Positions 6,651-12,886 of a stretch of DNA of 14,160 bases are shown here, one piece after another. Every line of letters starts with the position of its first letter. Position 1 is the stretch's first letter. The translations under genes were made by a program, and so were the position numbers. The DNA is from Syntrophobacterales bacterium. Lineage in GTDB: Bacteria > Desulfobacterota > Syntrophorhabdia > Syntrophorhabdales > WCHB1-27. The stretch lies in assembly GCA_017881765.1 (NCBI GenBank), contig JADGQN010000077.1, forward strand, positions 1 through 14,160, given 5' to 3'. Below the pieces are notes generated by a model. That model saw only the letters and a list, made by a program, of their open reading frames with translations. It was not told where the DNA came from and made no database searches.

Positions 6651-7952
6651 TTACTTCATCAGTAAATTGGGCAGCCAGAGAGAGAGCTGCGGAAAGATAA
6701 AGAGCAGAATTCCGGCCACCACGAGACTGATCAGGAACGGATAGACCCCGGCGTAAATCACACTGTACGGCACCTTGGTGATGTTTTTTACTACGAATAC
6801 ATTAATCGCAACCGGAGGGACAACGACACCGATCATGACTGTCACCGCGATGACCATTCCAAACCATATGGGATCGAACCCGAGCTTCCCGATACAGGGA
6901 TAGAAAATAGGCGTCGCGAGCACGAGGAACGCGAGGTCATCAATAAAAGAACCGCCTATGAGGTAGATGAGGCATATGAAGAACATGATCCAATAACGAT
7001 TGAAAGGCAGGGTCACTACCCAATCGGCGGTAATCATGGGGATCTCTGTCGCGGCCAGGAAGTGGCCCAGAACCGTGGAGCCGGCCACGAGCAGAAGCAC
7101 CATACTGGCGGTCCGGAGGGATTCGAGAAGCGCCATACCGAACCCTTTAAGTCCGAGATCTCTTTTTATGAAGCAAAGAACCAGCACGGCTACGGTTCCC
7201 ACGCTTCCTGCCTCGGTGGGGGTGAAAAACCCTTTCATAAGCCCGCCGATGACGAGTACGAAGATGATGCCTACCCAGAGAACATCGGGAAGGGACTTCA
7301 TTCTTTCCCCCCAGCTCGATCTGGCGCCCCGTGGCCCGATGGCGGGATTGATCTTGCACCAGCCGTAAATGACAACAACGAAAAAGAAGGCGATGATGAG
7401 ACCGGGAATGATGCCGGCCAGAAATAGCTTCCCGATCGACACCTCTGTGATGACCCCGTACAGGATCAGAATGACACTCGGGGGAATGAGTATGCCGAGA
7501 GTCCCGACGGTGGCTACGATGCCGGTCGACAGCTTTTTAGAGTAACCGTAACGGTCCATTTCCGGAACAGCCACGCTGGCGAATGTTGCGGATGTGGCGG
7601 GAGAGGAGCCGCAGATGGCCTTGAAGGCTGTGGCGCCGGCTACGGTCGCCATGGCCAGCCCTCCGGGAATATGGCCCATAAATTTGTAGGCGCAGTTGTA
7701 GAGTCTCTTGGCAAGGCCTGCGTTGAACGCGACCTGACCCATCAATACGAAGAGAGAGATCACGGTCAGGCCGTAAGATGAGAAGACATCGAAAAAGTCT
7801 TTTGCCAGCATGTTTGTCGCTGTCTTGAACGAAACGATGAGGCCGAACCCGACAAATCCCACGATCCCCATGGCGAACGCCAGCTCAATGCCCGTGAGAA
7901 ACAGGATAAGGACGGCCACTATTCCCAGGATTCCTATCATCACTTCACTCAT
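6651..7952 (-). CDS. dctM: TRAP transporter large permease DctM
   Basis: This is the large membrane subunit of a TRAP transporter, which carries the solute across the inner membrane with a sodium or proton gradient. Its 433 residues give twelve or more hydrophobic segments and match the normal length. Family features include the opening IELAFAMGIVGFVGFG, SPATSATFASVAVPEM near residues 116-131 with GILIPPSVILILYGV shortly after, a central loop near residues 200-225, and the late block VVPPVAINVFVVKNITKVP near residues 375-393. ATG 7952 has GGAGGG four bases upstream. It follows dctQ by 24 bases and is the last transporter gene of the operon. The substrate is set by DctP. Confidence 0.95.
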   Translation of the reverse strand: MSEVMIGILGIVAVLILFLTGIELAFAMGIVGFVGFGLIVSFKTATNMLAKDFFDVFSSYGLTVISLFVLMGQVAFNAGLAKRLYNCAYKFMGHIPGGLAMATVAGATAFKAICGSSPATSATFASVAVPEMDRYGYSKKLSTGIVATVGTLGILIPPSVILILYGVITEVSIGKLFLAGIIPGLIIAFFFVVVIYGWCKINPAIGPRGARSSWGERMKSLPDVLWVGIIFVLVIGGLMKGFFTPTEAGSVGTVAVLVLCFIKRDLGLKGFGMALLESLRTASMVLLLVAGSTVLGHFLAATEIPMITADWVVTLPFNRYWIMFFICLIYLIGGSFIDDLAFLVLATPIFYPCIGKLGFDPIWFGMVIAVTVMIGVVVPPVAINVFVVKNITKVPYSVIYAGVYPFLISLVVAGILLFIFPQLSLWLPNLLMK

Positions 7953-7976
7953 GTATCCCTCCGTCGATCTTAAAGC

Positions 7977-8465
7977 TCAATGACTATCAAAGGTGCCGTG
8001 AACGATATTTATGATGTCGCCAATCAGCACGAAGCACTCGAGAAAGCAGCATACACCACATCCCATGGAGACAGGATAGAAAGGCACCTGAAGCGTAGGC
8101 GATACCTCCCCGGTATGATAATAGTCCATACCCAGGAGGATCAGGTTCCATCCGAGGATAAAGAAAAAGACGATGCAGATGCATCTTGTAGCGATGTCAG
8201 CCGCCATTTTCCCTCGTCTGGAAAGTTTTACGGTGGCGACATCGACCGAAACATGATGTCTCTCGTACGAGGTCCGGGGAAAGGAAAAGCCGATGGCAAT
8301 CGCGCCAAGGAAGCCGACGATTTCATATGTCCCGACGATAGCCGTTTTAAATCCCCTGAGGATCACATCGCCGACGGTGAGAAACATTAACGAAGCAAGG
8401 CCGGCCGCTGCGATATAGCTTGCATAACGCGTCGCCGCATCAATCTTCTTAAGATATCCGTTCAT
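7977..8465 (-). CDS. dctQ: TRAP transporter small permease DctQ
   Basis: This is the small membrane subunit of the TRAP transporter, 162 residues with four predicted helices (about residues 14-34, 44-64, 90-112 and 130-152). The DctQ hallmark is present: FLTVGDVILRGF in helix 1-2, then GTYEIVGFLGAIAIGFSFPR and the ERHHVSVDV motif near residues 68-76. ATG 8465 has AGAGAGG six bases upstream. The C-terminus of helix 4 contains several cysteines (CGVCCFLEC), which is uncommon but not diagnostic. The gene is separated from dctP by 163 bases that contain a strong stem-loop, and from dctM by 24 bases. Confidence 0.93.
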   Translation of the reverse strand: MNGYLKKIDAATRYASYIAAAGLASLMFLTVGDVILRGFKTAIVGTYEIVGFLGAIAIGFSFPRTSYERHHVSVDVATVKLSRRGKMAADIATRCICIVFFFILGWNLILLGMDYYHTGEVSPTLQVPFYPVSMGCGVCCFLECFVLIGDIINIVHGTFDSH

Positions 8466-8585
8466 TGCACGCCTCTCTTATTTGTTGCTCTCATAAATCG
8501 AGCACGCTGGAGTTACTCCCGGACCGGCAACATTCACGGCCCCATGAATTCCCGGTCGGTAAAGCAGGTTACCGTCTGCTATCCG

Positions 8586-8623
8586 ATAACGGCAGGGGCG
8601 GGATGAGAAGCCCCTGCCGTTAT
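8586..8623 (-). promoter_or_regulatory. Intercistronic stem-loop after dctP, mRNA-processing or attenuation element
   Basis: ATAACGGCAGGGGC (8586-8599) and GCCCCTGCCGTTAT (8610-8623) form a perfect 14-bp stem with a 10-base loop. It begins five bases after the dctP stop codon. On the minus strand it is not followed by a T run, so it is a poor intrinsic terminator. A stem-loop placed after the binding-protein gene of a transport operon commonly protects the upstream mRNA or lowers expression of the permease genes. Nothing else is seen in the rest of the gap up to dctQ. Confidence 0.65.
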
Positions 8624-8628
8624 ATCAT

Positions 8629-9648
8629 CTACTGGCCTTTTTTCAGTTCCTGCAGGCAGAACTTGAGGACTTCGTCCCCCGGCAGATTCCTGCCTTTCAT
8701 TGCCTGCACATATTCGCCATTAAGTTTCTCGACCGCCTTGTTCCATTTGACTTGCTCTTCCGGCGCAAGCTTGATGAACTTGTGACCGTGCTCCAGAGCA
8801 AACTTTTCTGCGTTCGTATCCTGGTCGTCATAGGCCTTACCTGCCTTGACAATCCACTCTTCGTTGATCTGCTCGATAATCTTCTGGATGTCGGCGGGCA
8901 GAGAGTTCCACTTCTCTTTGTTCATCACGATAAAGAATCCGAGACCGTATGCTGTACCGTAATCGAGCGTGGTGTATTCCGTCACCTCGGCGAATTTCCA
9001 GCCTTGGAGGACCTCAAGAGGTGACAGGACACCGTCGACGATTCCCTTTGAGAGGGCGTCATAGGTCTCGGTCTGCGGCATGGCGACGGGCACGGCGCCG
9101 AGGGCTCCGCTGATCTTGGCGACGGTCCCGCTGGAGCGGAGCTTCATCCCCTTCAGGTCTTCCAACTTATTGACCGGCTTCTTTGTGTGAATGACGCCGG
9201 GACCGTGGGACATGAAGTACATGGGCTTCGTGTCGTCCAATTCCTTTGGCTTGAACTTTTTGTATATGGCATTTACCAGATTCGTGGATTGGACGGCACT
9301 CTTATAGCCCAATGGAAGCTCGACGACCTCCATCAACGGGAATCTGCCCCTGGTGTAAGAGAGCACTGAAGAGCCGATATCGGAGATGCCCTTCACCACG
9401 CCGTCGTAGCATTTGTCTGCCTGAGTCAGCGTGGCTCCCGGGAACATCGTGATCTTAATCCGGCCGTTGGTCCTCTTCTCGATCTCCTGTGCCCACAGCG
9501 TCGCTGTCTTGGTGCATGCGTGCGGCGCCGGCCAGAAGAGACTGTACTTCATCTTGATGGGCTGCGTCGCCTGCCCGAAGGCTGAAGGTGCGCAAAAGGC
9601 GACCAGTAAGACCAGAACGACCGCAACAGCACCTGATTTCTTTAACAT
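8629..9648 (-). CDS. dctP: TRAP transporter solute-binding protein DctP
   Basis: This is the periplasmic receptor of the TRAP system, 339 residues. It has a signal peptide over about residues 1-25 (MLKKSG, a hydrophobic core, cleavage near AFG). C19 lies in LVAFC, which is not a proper lipobox. The DctP fold markers follow: the strand after the signal with FWPAPH, WAQEIEKRTNGRIKITMFP near residues 52-70, GISDIG near 87-92, and the key block GMKLRSSGTVAKISGALGA near residues 167-185. R171 sits at the position of the conserved arginine that binds the ligand carboxylate in this family. The segment AMPQTETYDALSKGIVDGV follows. ATG 9648 has GGAGGG four bases upstream. It is the first gene of dctP-dctQ-dctM. 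A carboxylate ligand is expected from R171; with the CoA ligase upstream on the same strand an aromatic or aliphatic acid is plausible, but this is inference. Confidence 0.94.
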   Translation of the reverse strand: MLKKSGAVAVVLVLLVAFCAPSAFGQATQPIKMKYSLFWPAPHACTKTATLWAQEIEKRTNGRIKITMFPGATLTQADKCYDGVVKGISDIGSSVLSYTRGRFPLMEVVELPLGYKSAVQSTNLVNAIYKKFKPKELDDTKPMYFMSHGPGVIHTKKPVNKLEDLKGMKLRSSGTVAKISGALGAVPVAMPQTETYDALSKGIVDGVLSPLEVLQGWKFAEVTEYTTLDYGTAYGLGFFIVMNKEKWNSLPADIQKIIEQINEEWIVKAGKAYDDQDTNAEKFALEHGHKFIKLAPEEQVKWNKAVEKLNGEYVQAMKGRNLPGDEVLKFCLQELKKGQ

Positions 9649-9732
9649 GTTGCCCTCCTCTTCTGTTTTGTGAAACCTAATCTCTTACATGGCATCACAG
9701 ATCCCCCAACCGCCGCTAACCGGCCAAACCGC

Positions 9733-9747
9733 TCACCAGTCTGGTCA
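9733..9747. promoter_or_regulatory. Dyad upstream of dctP, possible operator
   Basis: TCACCAG-T-CTGGTCA is an inverted repeat with 7-bp arms and one mismatch, about 85 bases upstream of the dctP start codon. A size and spacing like this suit a dimeric repressor such as a GntR-family protein, but no regulator gene is in the window. No convincing -35/-10 pair for dctP was found in 9649-9864, so the promoter remains unplaced; apart from this dyad I see nothing else in that stretch. Confidence 0.25.
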
Positions 9748-9864
9748 GTTTATTCGAACCTTTTTCTCCATGCGGCATGCCCCCTGCATCGACATCGATG
9801 GTGCCCTTTGACGGTGGTCTTGCGTTTACCTGTCGATGACACCTTCGCTTATGTTTCGCGCATA

Positions 9865-9989
9865 ATACCAAGTTGCCTTCATTCATATAGCTTCGTTGCC
9901 TGCGTCGGCACGACTCCGACGTACTACAAGTACGCCTCCGTCGCTATCCTCCTAGTCGCCTTGCTCTATTTTTGAATGCAACTTGGTAT
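9865..9989. repeat. Inverted-repeat element, copy B (125 bp)
   Basis: The ends ATACCAAGTTGC (9865-9876) and GCAACTTGGTAT (9978-9989) are perfect 12-bp inverted repeats. The exact centre of the element (9927) is the loop of CGTACT-ACA-AGTACG (9920-9934), a perfect 6-bp hairpin. Compared with copy A at 4891-5030 it keeps end sequences, orientation and the central hairpin, while the hairpin bases are entirely different. The left arm continues as GCCTTCAT and the right arm as TTGAATGCAA in both copies. It lies between dctP and the small-protein gene and overlaps the last codons of the latter. It could fold as a large transcript hairpin that insulates the ligase operon from the TRAP operon. No coding capacity is apparent. 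Confidence 0.75.
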
Positions 9990-10187
9990 AACCTGCAATA
10001 CTTCTGTTATGCCCTGCAGTATTCGCAGCGGCGCGTCAATACGCTCGACATTGCGGTCCAGCACCGCGATGCCCCCTCTTTCAACTGAGAAGGCACGTAA
10101 TTCTTTACACGCCTTTTTTATCTGCTGAAGCTGTTTGTCGAGCCGGACCAAATCCCGCTGATCAAATGCGTATTTTTCTTCAGCCAT
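9966..10187 (-). CDS. Small alpha-helical protein of unknown function, downstream of CoA ligase
   Basis: A 73-residue soluble protein begins at ATG 10187, with AGGAG five bases upstream and only eight bases after the ligase stop, so it is surely cotranscribed with the ligase. The sequence is charged and helical: DQRDLVRLDKQLQQIKKACKEL (about residues 9-30), then SVERGGIAVLDRNVERIDAPLRIL (34-57). It has no signal peptide, membrane helix or cysteine pair. The last eight codons (IPSCIQK and the stop) are read from the right end of the inverted-repeat element at 9865-9989, so the original C-terminus has probably been replaced. I do not recognise the family. Possible roles are a helical partner of the ligase or a small regulatory protein; neither is shown by the sequence. 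Confidence 0.72.
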   Translation of the reverse strand: MAEEKYAFDQRDLVRLDKQLQQIKKACKELRAFSVERGGIAVLDRNVERIDAPLRILQGITEVLQVIPSCIQK

Positions 10188-10195
10188 GATGACTC

Positions 10196-11527
10196 CTAAT
10201 GCGTCGCTCTGAGATCCTTGAATCTTTTCGATTTCATCTCATATCTGGTGAGTGTTCCGAAGTCTCGAATTTCCACCTCACACCTGAGCTGCGTGCCGTT
10301 CCTGAGGTCCCTTATCAGTTTTTGGGCAATCTCGTCTCTCCGGCCCGCATGCTCGTTAAGCACTTCCGCGATGACGAGGATGCGGTCGTTATCGTCTTCC
10401 CTTGTCACAACGACCTCGAACTCATCACTCAGTTCGGGCATATCCCTCACGACCTGCTCAACGCTCGTAGGCGAGAAGAGAACGCCCCGGATCTTGGTAA
10501 TGTCGTCCCTGCGGCCTATGATGCCGCCTACGATCTTTCTCCAGGTTCTGCCGCACGGACAAGGTTCTTCGGAAACCGAGAGCCGTGTCAGATCCTTGAG
10601 GTCGAAGCGGATACTCGGCATTGCGAGTCTGTTGAGGTTTGTCACCACGGCCGTCCCGATTTCGCCGGGCGCCGCGGGCTGGAAGGTGGACGGATTGAGT
10701 ATCTCGACCAGGTAGTTCGGCTCGTTGAGGTGAAGGCCCTGCTGGGCATCGCATTCAAACGCCCAGAGTGGTGCCTCCGTTGCTCCGCAGTGATCGTAGA
10801 CCTTCGCATTCCAGACTTCCTCGATCCGTCTCTTTGTTGCGGGAATGGACGCACCAGGCTCTCCGGCACAGAAAATCATTCTGATCGGAATCTCCGTCCT
10901 GGGGTTGATGCCGGTCTTTTCGGCGATCTCGGCAAGTCGCAGGGCATAGGTCGGGGTGCACATCATGGCCGTGCACTGAAGTTCTTTCATTTCTCTTACC
11001 CGCTGCTCGGTCGAGGTCTGACCCCCGGGCACCACCTCCGCGCCCAGCTTCTCCGCGCCATAGTGACCGCCCCAGAATGCTATAAACAGGTGGTACGGAA
11101 ACGGTACGTAAACGCGGTCTGACTTGCGCAGTCCCCTTGAGTACATCATCATCGCCCAGTTCTCAGCGTACATCTCCCAATCCGACCACGCATCCGCGAA
11201 CCTGACCGGTTTCCCTGTCGTGCCCGTCGTCTGGTGATAGCCGGTTACTTCCTCAATAGGCACTGCGAGTACTTCTCCGTAAGGGAAAGGCTCCTTGTTG
11301 TCCTGGGCATCCCTGAAATCCTCTTTGACGGTGAGCGGGATCAATCGAACATCGTCCGGAGTGTTGATGGAATCAATGTTGATCCCGGCCTCCTGATATT
11401 TTTTTCTGTAAAAGGGCGAGTTGTCATATGCATACTTGAAAATCTTCTTAAAGCGCTTGAACTGAAGCTCTTGCAATAACTCAAGCGGTAGCGTTTCCAG
11501 GAATGGGTTCCAGATGTTCGTCGTCAT
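10196..11527 (-). CDS. Phenylacetate-CoA ligase-like (PaaK family) acyl/aryl-CoA synthetase
   Basis: This is a 443-residue cytoplasmic enzyme of the adenylate-forming superfamily, PaaK branch. It would activate a carboxylic acid with ATP to the acyl-AMP and then transfer it to CoA. Length matches PaaK (about 430-440). Visible motifs in order are HQTTGTTGKPVRF (98-110, phosphate-binding loop), DHCGATEAP (245-253, adenine/substrate motif), FDLKDLTRL (308-316, ribose-binding Asp), CPCGRTWRK (323-331) and the hinge GRRDDITKIRG (338-348). A C-terminal lysine in YEMKSKRFK (429-437) sits where the catalytic Lys is expected. ATG 11527 has GAGGGGG four bases upstream. The N-terminal FYRKKYQEAGI block is also typical. 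A small-protein gene follows after eight bases, and a TRAP operon lies further downstream on the same strand. Phenylacetate is the family label only; benzoate-like or other acids are possible. Confidence 0.9.
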   Translation of the reverse strand: MTTNIWNPFLETLPLELLQELQFKRFKKIFKYAYDNSPFYRKKYQEAGINIDSINTPDDVRLIPLTVKEDFRDAQDNKEPFPYGEVLAVPIEEVTGYHQTTGTTGKPVRFADAWSDWEMYAENWAMMMYSRGLRKSDRVYVPFPYHLFIAFWGGHYGAEKLGAEVVPGGQTSTEQRVREMKELQCTAMMCTPTYALRLAEIAEKTGINPRTEIPIRMIFCAGEPGASIPATKRRIEEVWNAKVYDHCGATEAPLWAFECDAQQGLHLNEPNYLVEILNPSTFQPAAPGEIGTAVVTNLNRLAMPSIRFDLKDLTRLSVSEEPCPCGRTWRKIVGGIIGRRDDITKIRGVLFSPTSVEQVVRDMPELSDEFEVVVTREDDNDRILVIAEVLNEHAGRRDEIAQKLIRDLRNGTQLRCEVEIRDFGTLTRYEMKSKRFKDLRATH

Positions 11528-11583
11528 ACGACCCCCTCAGGAGCCTTCAAGAAGTTCGGGAGCTTTGGAAGACAGTACTCATC

Positions 11584-11595
11584 CTTGCCGGCAAG
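11584..11595. promoter_or_regulatory. Perfect 12-bp palindrome in the ligase leader
   Basis: CTTGCCGGCAAG is a perfect self-complementary 12-mer located in the predicted 5' untranslated region of the ligase gene, about 57 bases before its start codon and 60 bases after the predicted transcription start. It could be a repressor site blocking elongation. Chance cannot be excluded. Confidence 0.2.
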
Positions 11596-11657
11596 AACAA
11601 TATAGCCAAAACTGCTGCTGCCGAGGCAAGCCACGGCCGCAGCCCTGGTTTCGTTCA

Positions 11658-11687
11658 ATAGTAAGCTTTCATCTTTTTGCATGTCAA
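11658..11687 (-). promoter_or_regulatory. Sigma70-type promoter of the CoA ligase operon
   Basis: On the minus strand TTGACA (11682-11687, perfect) is followed after 18 bases by TACTAT (11658-11663, four of six). Transcription would start near 11651, leaving a leader of about 120 bases. The region 11528-11832 contains no gene; it holds this promoter, the tandem repeat next to its -35 box, a weaker promoter for the opposite strand and the 12-bp palindrome. Confidence 0.55.
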
Positions 11688-11709
11688 GACATTTCACTGA
11701 CATTTCACA
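11688..11709. promoter_or_regulatory. Tandem 11-bp direct repeat abutting the ligase -35 box, likely activator site
   Basis: GACATTTCACT (11688-11698) is followed at once by GACATTTCACA (11699-11709), two copies differing only in the last base and exactly one helical turn apart. They begin at the base next to the ligase -35 box, the usual position of a class II activator bound to direct repeats. The first copy also pairs with the -35 region as ATGTC-AA-GACAT (11681-11692). The pattern is seen directly; its regulatory role is inference. Confidence 0.5.
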
Positions 11710-11726
11710 TTACAATGGAGTACGAT
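11697..11726 (+). promoter_or_regulatory. Weak divergent promoter for the Mo/W oxidoreductase fragment
   Basis: CTGACA (11697-11702, five of six) and TACGAT (11721-11726, four of six) are 18 bases apart on the plus strand. The -35 box overlaps the second copy of the tandem repeat, so a protein bound there could control both directions. The leader to ATG 11833 would be about 100 bases. The match is modest. Confidence 0.3.
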
Positions 11727-11832
11727 GTATGAACGGATCGCGAACCGGGTCATACTGTGCTCATGCATTGCGGAAGGTTGTAAATTGCGTTTGTCCCCGG
11801 GTATGATTGAAGCACGCTGAGGTGAGGAAAGC

Positions 11833-12690
11833 ATGGCGATGGGTGCAAGCAGAAACCGGATGACGGATGACGAAGTGGTCAGAAGCACGTGCGCCATCTG
11901 TTTTACAGGATGCGGCGTGTTGGTACACATCCGCGACGGCAAAGTGGTAAAGGTGGAGGGCAACCCTGATGCACCGCTCAGCAAAGGCGTGCTTTGCCCC
12001 AAGGGGCGGGCGTCCGTGGAGTACCTTTACCATCCTGACCGCCTTCGCCACCCGTTGAAACGCGTGGGAAAACGCGGCGCAGGCGGGTGGGAGCAGATAT
12101 CCTGGGGCGAGGCACTGGCGACGATAGCGGAGAAGATGAACGGGGCAAAAGCCGAGCATGGTCCGGAGTCAGTCATCTTCCTTCGGGGAGCATCGTACGG
12201 TCTGCAGGACCTTGTGCTGGTGCGACTTGCCAACGCCTTCGGGTCGCCCAATAACGCCTCGGCGGGGTATGTTTGTCACGTTCCGAAGGTGAATGCCGCG
12301 AATATCACGTTCGGTCAACCCTTGGTCCCCGATTACGAATATCCCCCCTCGTGCGTTCTGGCCTGGGGTACGAACCCGGATGCGACTTCGCTACCCACGT
12401 TTGTGCAGATCTCTCATGCCGTGCGCAGCGGCGCCCGGCTGATAGTGGTAGACCCGAGGGAAACAGAGCTCGCCAGGATGGCAGCATTGTGGGTACGTCC
12501 CAAGCCCGCATCCGACCTCTCATTGGCCCTCGGCCTCCTCAACGTGATCATAGGCGAAGACCTCTACGATAAGAGATTCGTTCGCGACTGGACAAATGCG
12601 AACGTGCTTACCGGCAACGGTCCGCCGTTCGGCCGGGAGATGGGTACACCTACCATGCGAGGCATCCCGTGCAAGGTTTATGGAGCGTAA
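11833..12690 (+). pseudogene. Truncated molybdo/tungsto-pterin oxidoreductase (DMSO reductase superfamily), N-terminal part
   Basis: The 285-residue reading frame starts at ATG 11833 with GAGGA four bases upstream. It matches the first third of catalytic subunits such as formate dehydrogenase, acetylene hydratase and related bis-pterin enzymes, normally 650-900 residues. The [4Fe-4S] cluster motif is complete: C20, C23, C27 and C55 (VVRSTCAICFTGCGV and VLCPKGRA). WEQISWGEALATIAEK (86-101), the metal-site loop SAGYVCHVPK (143-152, with C148 at the Cys/Sec/Ser metal-ligand position), LAWGTNPD (176-183), GARLIVVDPRETELA (200-214) and the run DLSLALGLLNVII (228-240) all fit. After FVRDWTNA (about residue 256) the family sequence stops and about 29 unfamiliar residues lead to a TAA. 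The C-terminal two thirds, including the second pterin-binding domain, are absent, so an active enzyme is not expected. No frame downstream of 12690 restores it; a deletion is likely. Confidence 0.75.
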
Positions 12691-12826
12691 CGTGCAGGTG
12701 CTCTTGGCCGTACTTGGTGATCGTGAGTGCATCGTCTGAAAGTAGTTCATTTGGGCAGGAGCTTGTCTATCGCACTGCACGAGGGTCGACCGAATGCAAC
12801 GATGGATGCAGAAGATAGATAAAAGC

Positions 12827-12835
12827 TGCTATAAT
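12827..12835 (+). promoter_or_regulatory. Extended -10 promoter of the ABC binding-protein gene
   Basis: TGCTATAAT is a perfect extended -10 element (TGnTATAAT), 51 bases before the start codon of the binding-protein gene. No good -35 box stands 17-18 bases upstream, as is usual for this promoter type. Transcription would start near 12842. It makes the downstream gene independent of the broken oxidoreductase. Confidence 0.6.
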
Positions 12836-12886
12836 GCTGGATCTCAGGCCTTTGTGACAAAACAAATACGACCGGGAGGAGGTAAC

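Noticed and set aside
10199..11122. A 307-codon open frame on the plus strand
   Set aside because: It is fully antisense to the CoA ligase, whose motifs and ribosome-binding site are clear. The plus-strand translation has no recognisable domain and an Arg/His/Cys-rich composition typical of shadow frames.
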